This document shows positions 45,003 through 53,091 of a stretch of 61,493 bases of DNA, one piece after another. The position numbers were made by a program, and so were the translations under genes. The first letter of the stretch is position 1; each line of letters begins with the position of its first letter. A model generated the notes under the pieces. That model was not told where the DNA came from, did not search any database, and saw only the letters and a list, made by a program, of their open reading frames with translations. Origin of the DNA: an uncultured Selenomonadales bacterium (lineage in GTDB: Bacteria > Bacillota > Negativicutes > Selenomonadales > Selenomonadaceae); the NCBI GenBank assembly GCA_947165145.1, contig CAMUZG010000013.1, forward strand, positions 1 to 61,493, read 5' to 3'.

Positions 45003-46111
45003 GCGTTATCGAAGTTCGCGGCTTGAAAAAGTCGTTCGGCTCGCTGGCTGTCCTGCGCGGCATTGATTTGACGGTCGAAGCGGGCGAACGCATTACGATT
45101 ATCGGCGGCTCCGGTTGCGGCAAAAGTGTCTTTCTCCGTTGCCTTGAGTTGCTTGAAACTCCCGACGCGGGAAAAATTTTCATCGAGGGCGAAGAATTCA
45201 CTGCGCCGGGCGTCGACATTGACCGAATCCGCCGCAAGCTCGGCATGGTCTGGCAAAGGTTTAACCTCTTTAAACACATGAACGTCATGGAAAATTTGAC
45301 CGTCGCGCCGATAAAACTGCTCGGCATGAGCCAAGACGAAGCGCACGACAAGGCAATGACGTTACTCGCACAAGTCGGTTTGACATCAAAAGCGGACGCT
45401 TACCCCGAATATCTTTCGGGCGGTCAACAACAGAGAATCGCAATCTGCCGCAGCTTGATGATGAATCCGAAAGTGATTCTCTTCGACGAACCGACAAGCG
45501 CGCTTGACCCGACGATGGTTGGCGAAGTCCTTGCCGTTATCCGTATGCTTGCCAAACAGGATTTGACGATGCTGATTGTTACGCACGAAATGAATTTTGC
45601 CCGCGAAGTCGCCACGAGAATTCTTTTCTTTGCGGACGGAGAAATTTACGAACAGGGCACGCCTAAAGAAATTTTCGACGCGCCAAAACGTCCCAAGACA
45701 ATCGCGTTCATTCACAAGCAAAAATATTTCAGCTACGAAATCAACGAAAGAGCCTTCGACTTGCCGAAAATGCAGGGCGGTATTCAGACTTTCGCGGAGA
45801 AATATGGTTTGAATGCTCGCCGAACTAATCGCCTGCAACTTTGCTGTGAAGAGCTGATTTACGAGATGTTAGCGAACTCCTGCGACGGCGATGACGTGAA
45901 AATTTCGCTTGACGTGACTTATGCCGAACTCGACAACAGCGTCGCGATAAAGTTCACCTGCGCGGGCAAATCGTACAATCCTCTGGACAAAAATTTGGGC
46001 GATGAGATCGAGGAAGAAAATCTCGGCGCGGCGATTCTGCAGAATTTGTCGCGAAATTATTCGCACACGTACAGCGGCGGCGTCAACGAAATAAATTTCT
46101 CTCTGGCATAA
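44999..46111 (+). CDS. ABC importer ATPase fused to a degenerate GHKL/RsbW-like domain
   Basis: 370 residues. Residues 1-245 are a GlnQ-type ATPase: Walker A GGSGCGKS (36-43), Q-loop VWQRFNLF with Gln86, signature LSGGQQQR (139-146), Walker B VILFDEP (159-165) and His196. The family normally ends near residue 245. Here a further 125 residues follow, resembling an anti-sigma-factor kinase (HATPase) fold: an N-box-like helix CCEELIYEMLANS with Glu289 and Asn293, a strand IKFTCAGKSYNP at the G1 position, and NLGAAILQNLSR at the G2 position. The G1 Asp is replaced by Cys321, so ATP binding by this domain is doubtful. The gene overlaps the permease by four bases. Confidence 0.88.
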   Translation: MSVIEVRGLKKSFGSLAVLRGIDLTVEAGERITIIGGSGCGKSVFLRCLELLETPDAGKIFIEGEEFTAPGVDIDRIRRKLGMVWQRFNLFKHMNVMENLTVAPIKLLGMSQDEAHDKAMTLLAQVGLTSKADAYPEYLSGGQQQRIAICRSLMMNPKVILFDEPTSALDPTMVGEVLAVIRMLAKQDLTMLIVTHEMNFAREVATRILFFADGEIYEQGTPKEIFDAPKRPKTIAFIHKQKYFSYEINERAFDLPKMQGGIQTFAEKYGLNARRTNRLQLCCEELIYEMLANSCDGDDVKISLDVTYAELDNSVAIKFTCAGKSYNPLDKNLGDEIEEENLGAAILQNLSRNYSHTYSGGVNEINFSLA

Positions 46112-46117
46112 AAAAAA

Positions 46118-46157
46118 CACCTTCCGGTTGCAACTGACTTGGAAGGTGATTTTTTTT
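46118..46157. terminator. Bidirectional terminator after the transporter cluster
   Basis: CACCTTCC (46118-46125) and GGAAGGTG (46141-46148) form a perfect eight-base stem with A7 on the left and T8 on the right. It closes both the plus-strand transporter operon and the minus-strand fucose operon. Confidence 0.88.
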
Positions 46158-46169
46158 GCGTGATTCGAT

Positions 46170-47762
46170 TCAAACGATTTGCGGCGCGACGTAGAAGACG
46201 TTCGGTAGGAAAAGCATTTCGTCGTCCGTGCGCAACATTGCTTCCGTCGTGAAGAGAATTTTTGCGTCGTTGTCGGAAATTTTTTCGTCGAAACGGATTG
46301 CGTTGTCCGAAAGAAATTTTCGTTTGAAAACTTTCGACGCGATTGGCACGAAATTTGCATTGCTCGCCAAAATCTTCAGGACAGTCTGCTTGTCGAATTT
46401 TTGACGGAGCATTCCTTTCAAATTGCGGAAAAGCGCGTCGCCGTCCAAGACGAATTTTTTGCCGGCTTGAGAGATATTGCCGTTGACGTCTTCGCGGAGC
46501 CACACAGCAGAGTTTACAACGTCCGCCTCAATAGCCACGTTCTTCAAACATACAACGGTCAGCGCGTTGCCGACGAGGCGGTCGTTGCCCTTGAGGAACA
46601 TGACGTAATTGCCCTGCGCGGCGTTGAAAGCCATATTCCACGCGGCACCGTCGGAAATTTTTTCGTAAAGCTTTATCAGCGTGACCTTGTCGGAAAATTT
46701 GGCGGCTTGTTGACAGAGCTTGCCGCTACCGTCGAACGACGCGTTGTCGATTATAATGACCTCGTAGAATTTGTAATCCTGTTTTAAAATCGTGCCGAGC
46801 GTTTCTGGTAGCGTGGCAATGTCGTTGTTCACCACGAGCAACAGCGAAAACATCGGGCACATTTTTACATCAGGTTTCTTGTTAAGGTCGAAGGGCACAC
46901 GAATCCATTTGTCGGAATCAAGCGGCGAATTTTCATCACGTTCCGCCGAAAAGCGATAACCAATCTTTGCGGCATCGTCGGAAGGAATCGGCATGAAAAC
47001 TTTTTTGTCGGGATTTGGATTAAGCCACGCGCCCCACCAGCTGAACGTGCTATTTGCGATAATGTTGTGCTTGCAAAGGCTCATCAAGTGCAGTTCTTCG
47101 ACGTCGGTTAAATTTTCTCCGTGAACAAATTCCATAGGCACATCTAAGCGAAGATTTTCTTTAACCCACTGCAGATTGTTCGAGAATATAAACACTGTGA
47201 GATTTGGGTATTGTTGCTTGAGTTGGTTCAAACTCTCGTAATAGTAATCGAGCGGCAGAATAGTAAAAGACGGATGTTGTAAGTGTATCGGAGCTGGAGT
47301 AGAAATGAAATCTCCGTGACGAATATGCAAAGAAACTGAGCATTCCGCAGCAAGAATTTTTTCTTTCCAATGTTGAGCCGTCTCGCCGATAGGATTTTTT
47401 AGCGTAAACTCTTGACGGATAATGTCGGCAATGTCCGCGAAATATTTTTCATTTTCCCAACCGCCAACGAGATATACATTATCGGGATAATTCAAAACTT
47501 CAGGCATAAATGTCCAGCCGTCTTTTTTCTCTATCCCCAACTTAGTTTCTTTACAGATTTTTTTTGTATTGTTAATTTCTTCGGGCGGGGCAAGCTTTGC
47601 CGTTGTGTTGAACAGGTTCAATGCATACGGACGAAATTTTATATAGTCAAACCAAGACAAATCCATCTTGAGTTCCGTGTTGTGTTTGTGCGCCAAACGA
47701 AATCCCGTTGCATATTGAAACAGCTGATTGCCGATGCCGCCCGTGATGTGGGAAATTACCAA
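46170..47762 (-). CDS. Fusion of GT11 fucosyltransferase and a GT2-like domain
   Basis: 530 residues. The first 300 are a GT11 alpha-1,2-fucosyltransferase: GGIGNQLFQYA near the start, HIRHGDF (GDP-fucose site, about 145-151) and NSTFSWWGAWL (about 240-250). From about residue 305 a GT2-type GT-A domain begins (FSLLLVVNNDIATLPETL, VIIIDNASFDGSG, MAFNAAQGNYVMFLKGND). Its DxD motif is changed to KGND, so the second domain may be weak or inactive. The start is TTG 47762, directly after the manC stop, with AGGAG nine bases upstream. It is the last gene of the gmd-fcl-manC unit and would use the GDP-fucose made there. Confidence 0.88.
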   Translation of the reverse strand: MVISHITGGIGNQLFQYATGFRLAHKHNTELKMDLSWFDYIKFRPYALNLFNTTAKLAPPEEINNTKKICKETKLGIEKKDGWTFMPEVLNYPDNVYLVGGWENEKYFADIADIIRQEFTLKNPIGETAQHWKEKILAAECSVSLHIRHGDFISTPAPIHLQHPSFTILPLDYYYESLNQLKQQYPNLTVFIFSNNLQWVKENLRLDVPMEFVHGENLTDVEELHLMSLCKHNIIANSTFSWWGAWLNPNPDKKVFMPIPSDDAAKIGYRFSAERDENSPLDSDKWIRVPFDLNKKPDVKMCPMFSLLLVVNNDIATLPETLGTILKQDYKFYEVIIIDNASFDGSGKLCQQAAKFSDKVTLIKLYEKISDGAAWNMAFNAAQGNYVMFLKGNDRLVGNALTVVCLKNVAIEADVVNSAVWLREDVNGNISQAGKKFVLDGDALFRNLKGMLRQKFDKQTVLKILASNANFVPIASKVFKRKFLSDNAIRFDEKISDNDAKILFTTEAMLRTDDEMLFLPNVFYVAPQIV

Positions 47763-49064
47763 TCAAATCATCTCCTGCCAAAGAATTTTGTCGTCAACGG
47801 TGATGTCTTCGCCGAGCTGAACTTCGATGATTTTCAACGGCTCGTCGGCAATGACGGTGTGCTTGTAACCGACGGGAATGTTCACCACGTCGCCCGCACG
47901 AACAATTTTTTCCACGCCGTCAAGGATAACTTTGCCCGTGCCTTCAATAAAATTCCAGATTTCGGCGCGATGTTCGTGGCTGTGATATTTCATGCGACTG
48001 CCGCGATTCAACGTCACCTTGACCGTCAAACTGCCGCGCTCCACGTCGATGATTTTGAAACTGCCCCAAGATTTTTCCGCGAAACGAATTTGCTTGTCCA
48101 GACGTTCGACGAACGGCTTGATGTAACTCGACGCGGTCTTATCGGAAACTAGAATGCCTTCGGTTGAGGCGGCGACAACCACGTCGCGCAAGCCCATGCA
48201 AATTATCGGCACGTCGGAATTGTTGAGCACGTGGAGATTCGCGCAGGTCGCGTCCGATTGAACTTGCCCGATAAAATTCGCGTCGAGAACTTCAGTCAAC
48301 GTGTTCCAAGTGCCGATGTCCTTCCACTCGCCGACGTAGCGAACGACGGAGATATTTTCCTCGTGCTCAACGACCGCGTAGTCAAAGCTGATGTTCGGCA
48401 ACGTGGCGTAATTTTTTTGAAGTTCGTCGTGAACGTCGCTGCCCAAAAGTTCCCGTGCTTTGCCGAGAATGTAGCCGAGCTTGAAGGCAAAGACACCGCC
48501 GTTCCACAACGCGCCCGCGTCAATGAATTTTTTCGCGTCGGGAAGATTCGGCTTCTCTTTGAACGTGACGACGCGGCTGACGTTATCGGTCGTGCGCGGA
48601 ATGATGTAGCCGTACTTTTCGGACGGATAAGTCGGTGCAATGCCCATTAAAACCAGCGGCGTATCGTCGTCAATCTGCGCGGCAAGCAAGTGGAATTGCG
48701 CAAAGAATTTGTCGTCAACGTATGGATCTACGGGGCAAACGACAATCGGTTCGTTCAAGTCTACGCGTTTCACGTCGTGCAGATAAGCCGCCGCCAACGC
48801 TATCGACGGGAATGTATTACGCCGACACGGTTCGGGCGACAAATCAAAATCTTCGCCGAGGATTTTTTTCAGCAACGAAACTTGTTTCTTCGCCGTGGCA
48901 ATCGTGACGTTCGAGCCGTCGCACGTGCGTTGAATTTGTTTCAAGACGCGCTGTAACATGCAATCGCCGTCGCCGAAAATTTTCAGGAATTGTTTTGAGC
49001 GGATGTCGTTTGAGAGCGGCCAGAGTCTTTGTCCGCTACCGCCCGACAGCAAAATTATCTGCAT
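47763..49064 (-). CDS. manC: Mannose-1-phosphate guanylyltransferase / mannose-6-phosphate isomerase
   Basis: Makes GDP-mannose, the precursor of GDP-fucose. It has 433 residues, rather short for the bifunctional type. The nucleotidyltransferase domain shows [15 protein letters not shown] (8-22 region), the VCPVDPYV metal site, FKEKP and [11 protein letters not shown]. The C-terminal cupin has [11 protein letters not shown] and GTGKVILDG with metal-binding histidines, as in type II phosphomannose isomerase. Both halves look intact. It overlaps the fcl gene by 10 bases, and its stop is adjacent to the start of the fucosyltransferase fusion. Confidence 0.93.
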   Translation of the reverse strand: MQIILLSGGSGQRLWPLSNDIRSKQFLKIFGDGDCMLQRVLKQIQRTCDGSNVTIATAKKQVSLLKKILGEDFDLSPEPCRRNTFPSIALAAAYLHDVKRVDLNEPIVVCPVDPYVDDKFFAQFHLLAAQIDDDTPLVLMGIAPTYPSEKYGYIIPRTTDNVSRVVTFKEKPNLPDAKKFIDAGALWNGGVFAFKLGYILGKARELLGSDVHDELQKNYATLPNISFDYAVVEHEENISVVRYVGEWKDIGTWNTLTEVLDANFIGQVQSDATCANLHVLNNSDVPIICMGLRDVVVAASTEGILVSDKTASSYIKPFVERLDKQIRFAEKSWGSFKIIDVERGSLTVKVTLNRGSRMKYHSHEHRAEIWNFIEGTGKVILDGVEKIVRAGDVVNIPVGYKHTVIADEPLKIIEVQLGEDITVDDKILWQEMI

Positions 49065-49999
49065 GATGTCTCCTTCCGTAAAAAATCTTCGTAAGCAAGC
49101 TTAATTCCGTCGCGCAATTCGGTTTTGTAAGTCCAACCGAGAGCCGTCGCCTTCGACACGTCCAAAAGTTTTCGCGGCGTACCGTTGGGTTTGGAAGTGT
49201 CCCAGAGAATTTCGCCGTCGTAGCCGACAATTTCAGCGACAAGTTCAGCCAAATTCTTTATGGAAATTTCCTTGCCAGTGCCCGCGTTGACGGTCTCGTT
49301 GCCGCTGTAATTGTTCATCAGAAAGACGCACAAGTTCGCCAAATCGTCGACGTACAAAAATTCGCGTAAGGCAGAACCGTCGCCCCAACACGTCACATTC
49401 GGCAGATTTTGAACTTTAGCCTCATGAAAGCGGCGAATCAGCGCGGGCAGGACGTGTGAACGAGTCGGGTGATAATTGTCGTTCGGACCGTAAAGATTCG
49501 TCGGCATGAGCGAAATATAATCCGTGCCGTATTGCCGATTGAGATATTCGCAATACTTCAAGCCGGAAATTTTCGCCAACGCGTAAGCCTCGTTTGTCGG
49601 TTCAAGCGCGGAAGTCAGCAAACAATCTTCACGCATGGGTTGCGGTGCAAATTTCGGATAAATGCACGACGAGCCGAGAAACTCCAGCTTGCGACAATTA
49701 TTTTGCCACGCGGCATGGATAACGTTCATTTCAATCATCATGTTCAGGTACATGAAATCAGCGGGAGATGCGGAGTTCGCGCCGATACCACCGACCTTCG
49801 CTGCGGCTAGAAAAACATATTCGGGCTTTTCTTCGGCGAAAAATTTTTCAACGTCAGCTTGTCGCGTCAAATCAAGTTCAGCGTGCGTGCGCGTGATGAT
49901 GTTGTCGTAGCCTTGACGTTTGAGTTCGCGAACGATAGCCGAACCGACCATTCCGCGATGTCCCGCGACGTAAATTTTTGAATTTTTTTCCACAGTCAA
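49055..49999 (-). CDS. fcl: GDP-L-fucose synthase
   Basis: Converts GDP-4-keto-6-deoxymannose to GDP-L-fucose (epimerase/reductase, NADPH). It has 314 residues, of the SDR type. Motifs: [12 protein letters not shown] (NADP-binding Gly-rich loop), the GSSCIYPK segment with catalytic Ser, and the Tyr-x-x-x-Lys in [20 protein letters not shown] and [14 protein letters not shown] are typical of Fcl. The start is TTG 49999, immediately after the gmd stop; GTG 49993 is an alternative. It receives its substrate directly from Gmd, encoded just upstream. Confidence 0.95.
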   Translation of the reverse strand: MTVEKNSKIYVAGHRGMVGSAIVRELKRQGYDNIITRTHAELDLTRQADVEKFFAEEKPEYVFLAAAKVGGIGANSASPADFMYLNMMIEMNVIHAAWQNNCRKLEFLGSSCIYPKFAPQPMREDCLLTSALEPTNEAYALAKISGLKYCEYLNRQYGTDYISLMPTNLYGPNDNYHPTRSHVLPALIRRFHEAKVQNLPNVTCWGDGSALREFLYVDDLANLCVFLMNNYSGNETVNAGTGKEISIKNLAELVAEIVGYDGEILWDTSKPNGTPRKLLDVSKATALGWTYKTELRDGIKLAYEDFLRKETSCR

Positions 50000-51016
50000 T
50001 CACCGTCCGTAAAGTTTCAAATCGGCGTGCACCATCATTTTTACCAGTTCGCTGAAGGAAGTTTTTCTTTTCCAACCGAGAACGCGTTCGGCTTTTGACG
50101 GGTCGCCAAGGAGCAAATCGACTTCGGCGGGGCGGAAAAATTTTGGATTAACGTCGACAAGCAATTTGCCCGTTCGTGAGCAGTAACCTTTCTCGTCAAC
50201 GCCAGTGCCGCGCCACTCAATTTGAATGCCGACTTCAGCAAACGCCGCCTCGACAAATTCGCGAACCGTGCGAGTTTCTCCCGTCGCCAAAACAAAATCA
50301 TCGGGCTTGTCCTGTTGAAGAATCAGCCATTGACCTTCGACGTAATCTTTCGCGAAACCCCAATCGCGTTTGGCGTCCATGTTGCCCAACGACAATTTAT
50401 CCTGCAAGCCCGCGCAGATTTTCGCAATGGCAAGAGTGATTTTCCGCGTGACGAACTCAACGCCACGTCGCGGCGACTCGTGATTGAAAAGAATTCCGTT
50501 GCAGGCGAACATGCCGTAAGTCTCGCGGTAGTTGACGGTTATCCAGTAAGCGTAGAGTTTCGCGGCGGCGTAGGGACTGCGCGGGTGAAACGGTGTCGTC
50601 TCGGATTGCGGCGCGGTGTTTGGCAATCCGCCGAAAAGTTCTGATGTCGACGCTTGATAAAATTTCGTGCCGATTTTGTTTTGACGAATCGCTTCCAAAA
50701 TTTTCAACGCGCTGACGCCTGTAGCTTCTGCCGTGTATTCGGGCACTTCAAACGAAATGCCGACATGCGATTGAGCCGCCAAATTGTAAAATTCGTCGGG
50801 CTGAATGTCGCGCAACAAATTCGTCAAGCAAAGCGAATCCGTCACGTCGCCGTAATGCAGATAAAAATTTTTGTCGTCAATGTGGTCGATGCGTTCGGTG
50901 CAAGGCGTGGAGTGTCGCCGAATCAGCCCGTGAACTTCGTAGCCCTTCGACAGCAACAACTCCGACAAATACGAGCCGTCTTGACCAGTGATGCCCGTGA
51001 TAATCGCGCTCTTCAA
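50000..51016 (-). CDS. gmd: GDP-mannose 4,6-dehydratase
   Basis: Converts GDP-mannose to GDP-4-keto-6-deoxymannose, the first committed step to GDP-fucose. It has 338 residues from TTG 51016, which follows GGAGG by 10 bases and gives the usual N-terminus ([20 protein letters not shown]). The TGITGQDG Rossmann loop, [25 protein letters not shown], the YAAAK catalytic pair and [12 protein letters not shown] are all present. It is the first gene of a four-gene minus-strand operon with a good promoter. Confidence 0.96.
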   Translation of the reverse strand: MKSAIITGITGQDGSYLSELLLSKGYEVHGLIRRHSTPCTERIDHIDDKNFYLHYGDVTDSLCLTNLLRDIQPDEFYNLAAQSHVGISFEVPEYTAEATGVSALKILEAIRQNKIGTKFYQASTSELFGGLPNTAPQSETTPFHPRSPYAAAKLYAYWITVNYRETYGMFACNGILFNHESPRRGVEFVTRKITLAIAKICAGLQDKLSLGNMDAKRDWGFAKDYVEGQWLILQQDKPDDFVLATGETRTVREFVEAAFAEVGIQIEWRGTGVDEKGYCSRTGKLLVDVNPKFFRPAEVDLLLGDPSKAERVLGWKRKTSFSELVKMMVHADLKLYGR

Positions 51017-51050
51017 AATTTTTTCACCTCCGAGATAAAATACTCGCAAC

Positions 51051-51079
51051 AATATATTTGACGCGTTCGGCAAAGTCAA
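51051..51079 (-). promoter_or_regulatory. Promoter of the gmd operon
   Basis: On the minus strand, -35 TTGACT (complement of 51074-51079), 17 bases, and -10 TATATT (complement of 51051-51056), 35 bases upstream of gmd. Confidence 0.7.
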
Positions 51080-51086
51080 CTAAAAT
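51058..51086 (+). promoter_or_regulatory. Promoter of miaB, overlapping the gmd promoter
   Basis: -35 TTGACG at 51058-51063, a 17-base spacer, and -10 TAAAAT at 51081-51086. It occupies the same 36 bases as the gmd promoter on the other strand, so polymerase could bind only one at a time. Confidence 0.7.
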
Positions 51087-51125
51087 TCGCGATAAAAAGT
51101 TTTCGGAGGCGATAATTTCCGCGAT

Positions 51126-52433
51126 ATGGACAAGAAACTTAAAATTTTAACTTACGGATGCCAAATGAACGTTGCTGACAGCGAACGAATGGCGGGACTT
51201 CTGCGACAAATCGGCTACACGTTGACTGACGACGCCGACAATGCCGACTTGATTCTATTCAACACGTGCTGTGTTCGCGCGACCGCTGAAGATAAAGTTT
51301 TCGGGCAAATCGGCAGGTTCAAAGCTCTCAAGCGGCTCAAACCGTCGCTGATTATCGGCGTGACTGGTTGCATGGCACAGAAAGAAGGTGCGAACTTAAT
51401 CAAGCGTGCGCCGCATATCGATTTCGTTTTGGGCACGGGACAAAATTCCGAAGTTGCACGCGTCGTCCAAAGTCTTGAGCTTGAACGCCGTCACGTCGTC
51501 GACATCTCCAACGTCAGCGGCGAAATTCCCAGCGAAGTTTTTCCGATAAGAAACGGGCAAGTCTCGACGTTCGTGCCGATTATGTACGGTTGCAACAATT
51601 TCTGCACGTATTGCATTGTGCCGTATGTTCGCGGTCGTGAGCGCAGTCGCCAGCCCGAAGAAATTTTTTCCGAAGTCAAGCAAGCCGTCGCCGAGGGCTT
51701 CAAAGAAATTACGTTACTTGGGCAAAACGTGAACTCCTACGCGGGCGGAATGACTTTCGCGGAACTGTTAAGCAACGTCGACAAAATTTCCGGCGTCGAA
51801 CGATTGCGTTTCATGACGAGTCACCCGAAGGATTTGTCCGACGAATTGATTGCCGCGATTGCGAACGGTCAACACATCTGCGAACACATTCACCTGCCCG
51901 TCCAATACGGCAGCGATAAAATTTTGCGGCGCATGAATCGCGTTTACACCGTCGAAAAATATTTGCGGCTCGTCGAAAAAATTCGTGACGCCGTTCCGAA
52001 CGTGAGCTTGACGACAGATTTGATTGTCGGCTTCCCGGGCGAGACTGACGAAGATTTTTCCGAGACGCTGAATTTTTTGCGCACGGTCAAATTCGATGCC
52101 GCGTTCACGTTTATCTACTCGAAACGTTCAGGGACACCCGCCGCGACGTTTGAGAATCAGATTGACGACGAGACCAAACACCGCCGCCTTGATGAGCTGA
52201 TGAAAGTTCAGAACGAAATCAGTTTGGCGAAAAATTCCGCGCTGATTGATTCCGTCGTCGAAGTGCTTGTCGAAGGCGAGAGCAAGACTGACGCCGAAAT
52301 TTTCACGGGACGCACGCGTTCAAATAAAATCGTTTTGTTCAATCACGGCTCCGAACACGCAGGCGATCTCGTCAACGTCAAAATCAATCAGGCGCAAACG
52401 TGGCTCCTAAAAGGCGACATTGTTAACAGTTAA
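51126..52433 (+). CDS. miaB: tRNA-2-methylthio-N6-dimethylallyladenosine synthase
   Basis: Radical-SAM methylthiotransferase that adds a methylthio group to i6A37 of tRNAs reading UNN codons. It has 435 residues. The N-terminal MTTase domain holds cluster cysteines Cys12 (YGCQMN), Cys48 and Cys82 (TGCM). The radical-SAM motif is CNNFCTYC (Cys160, Cys164, Cys167), and the C-terminal TRAM domain ends in NQAQTWLLKG. The YGCQMN and ILFNTCCVR pattern fits MiaB rather than RimO or MtaB. ATG 51126 is 16 bases from its GGAGG, longer than usual. It is a single-gene unit. Confidence 0.95.
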   Translation: MDKKLKILTYGCQMNVADSERMAGLLRQIGYTLTDDADNADLILFNTCCVRATAEDKVFGQIGRFKALKRLKPSLIIGVTGCMAQKEGANLIKRAPHIDFVLGTGQNSEVARVVQSLELERRHVVDISNVSGEIPSEVFPIRNGQVSTFVPIMYGCNNFCTYCIVPYVRGRERSRQPEEIFSEVKQAVAEGFKEITLLGQNVNSYAGGMTFAELLSNVDKISGVERLRFMTSHPKDLSDELIAAIANGQHICEHIHLPVQYGSDKILRRMNRVYTVEKYLRLVEKIRDAVPNVSLTTDLIVGFPGETDEDFSETLNFLRTVKFDAAFTFIYSKRSGTPAATFENQIDDETKHRRLDELMKVQNEISLAKNSALIDSVVEVLVEGESKTDAEIFTGRTRSNKIVLFNHGSEHAGDLVNVKINQAQTWLLKGDIVNS

Positions 52434-52441
52434 AGTTATTT

Positions 52442-52891
52442 TCATTGCCACAACGTCAGCGGGTCAGCATACTGATAAACACCGTCGACGTTAATGATGT
52501 ATTCCAAATGCAGATGCGGTCCCGTTGAATAGCCCGTTGAGCCGATTTGAGCGATTGCCTGCCCCGCAGTGACCGTCTGACCAATCGCAACATGAATCGC
52601 GCTGCAGTGAGCATATCGCGTGTAAGCGTCAATCGTTGGGTGATAGAGCAAAACTTGATTGCCGTAGCCGTCGCCGAAATCGCCCGCCGATACAACTTGC
52701 CCGTCGAACACCGCACCGATATACGCGCCGTATTCGTAGCCCAAATCGACGCCCGAATGAAATTTCCATTGACCGGAAATGGGATGAATCCGCCAGCCGA
52801 ACGGACTTGTCACGGGGAAATAAATCGCTTGAACGCTCGTTGACAACGTCAGCACGAGAATCATTGCCGCCAATATCAAAGCTTTACCCAA
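52442..52891 (-). CDS. Secreted M23 (LytM) metallopeptidase
   Basis: Small peptidoglycan endopeptidase, 149 residues, with a signal peptide (cleavage near residue 22, after VQA). The zinc site is complete: HSGVDLG (first His and Asp) and HLHLE (second and third His), with SPFGWRIHP ahead and YGNQVLLYH and AYTRYAHCS in the core. It lacks the LysM or coiled-coil modules common in such enzymes, so it is a bare catalytic domain. The start is TTG 52891 after AAAGGAGG. It converges on miaB with eight bases between their stops, and diverges from mutA. Confidence 0.92.
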   Translation of the reverse strand: MGKALILAAMILVLTLSTSVQAIYFPVTSPFGWRIHPISGQWKFHSGVDLGYEYGAYIGAVFDGQVVSAGDFGDGYGNQVLLYHPTIDAYTRYAHCSAIHVAIGQTVTAGQAIAQIGSTGYSTGPHLHLEYIINVDGVYQYADPLTLWQ

Positions 52892-52975
52892 AATTAAAAC
52901 CTCCTTTAACGCAGAAGCTTACGTATTTTTCGGGGAAACAAAAATTTTTCCTGCGCCATTTTTTATCGGCGGCGT

Positions 52976-53004
52976 TGACGTTGTTCATAATTTGCGCTAA
53001 CATT
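52976..53004 (+). promoter_or_regulatory. Promoter of mutAB
   Basis: -35 TTGACG at 52976-52981, a 17-base spacer, and -10 TAACAT at 52999-53004. An 87-base leader follows. I looked in it for a cobalamin-riboswitch pattern and saw none. Confidence 0.65.
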
Positions 53005-53091
53005 TCCGCAAGCTGTTGTTAATCGAACTGTTTGAGGAGGTAGGACAAAACTTTTCGCAACATCACAAAAAATTTACAGGAGGCATAATGT

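Noticed and set aside
53005-53091. Cobalamin riboswitch before mutA
   Set aside because: The leader is only about 87 bases and lacks a recognisable B12-box or multi-stem pattern.
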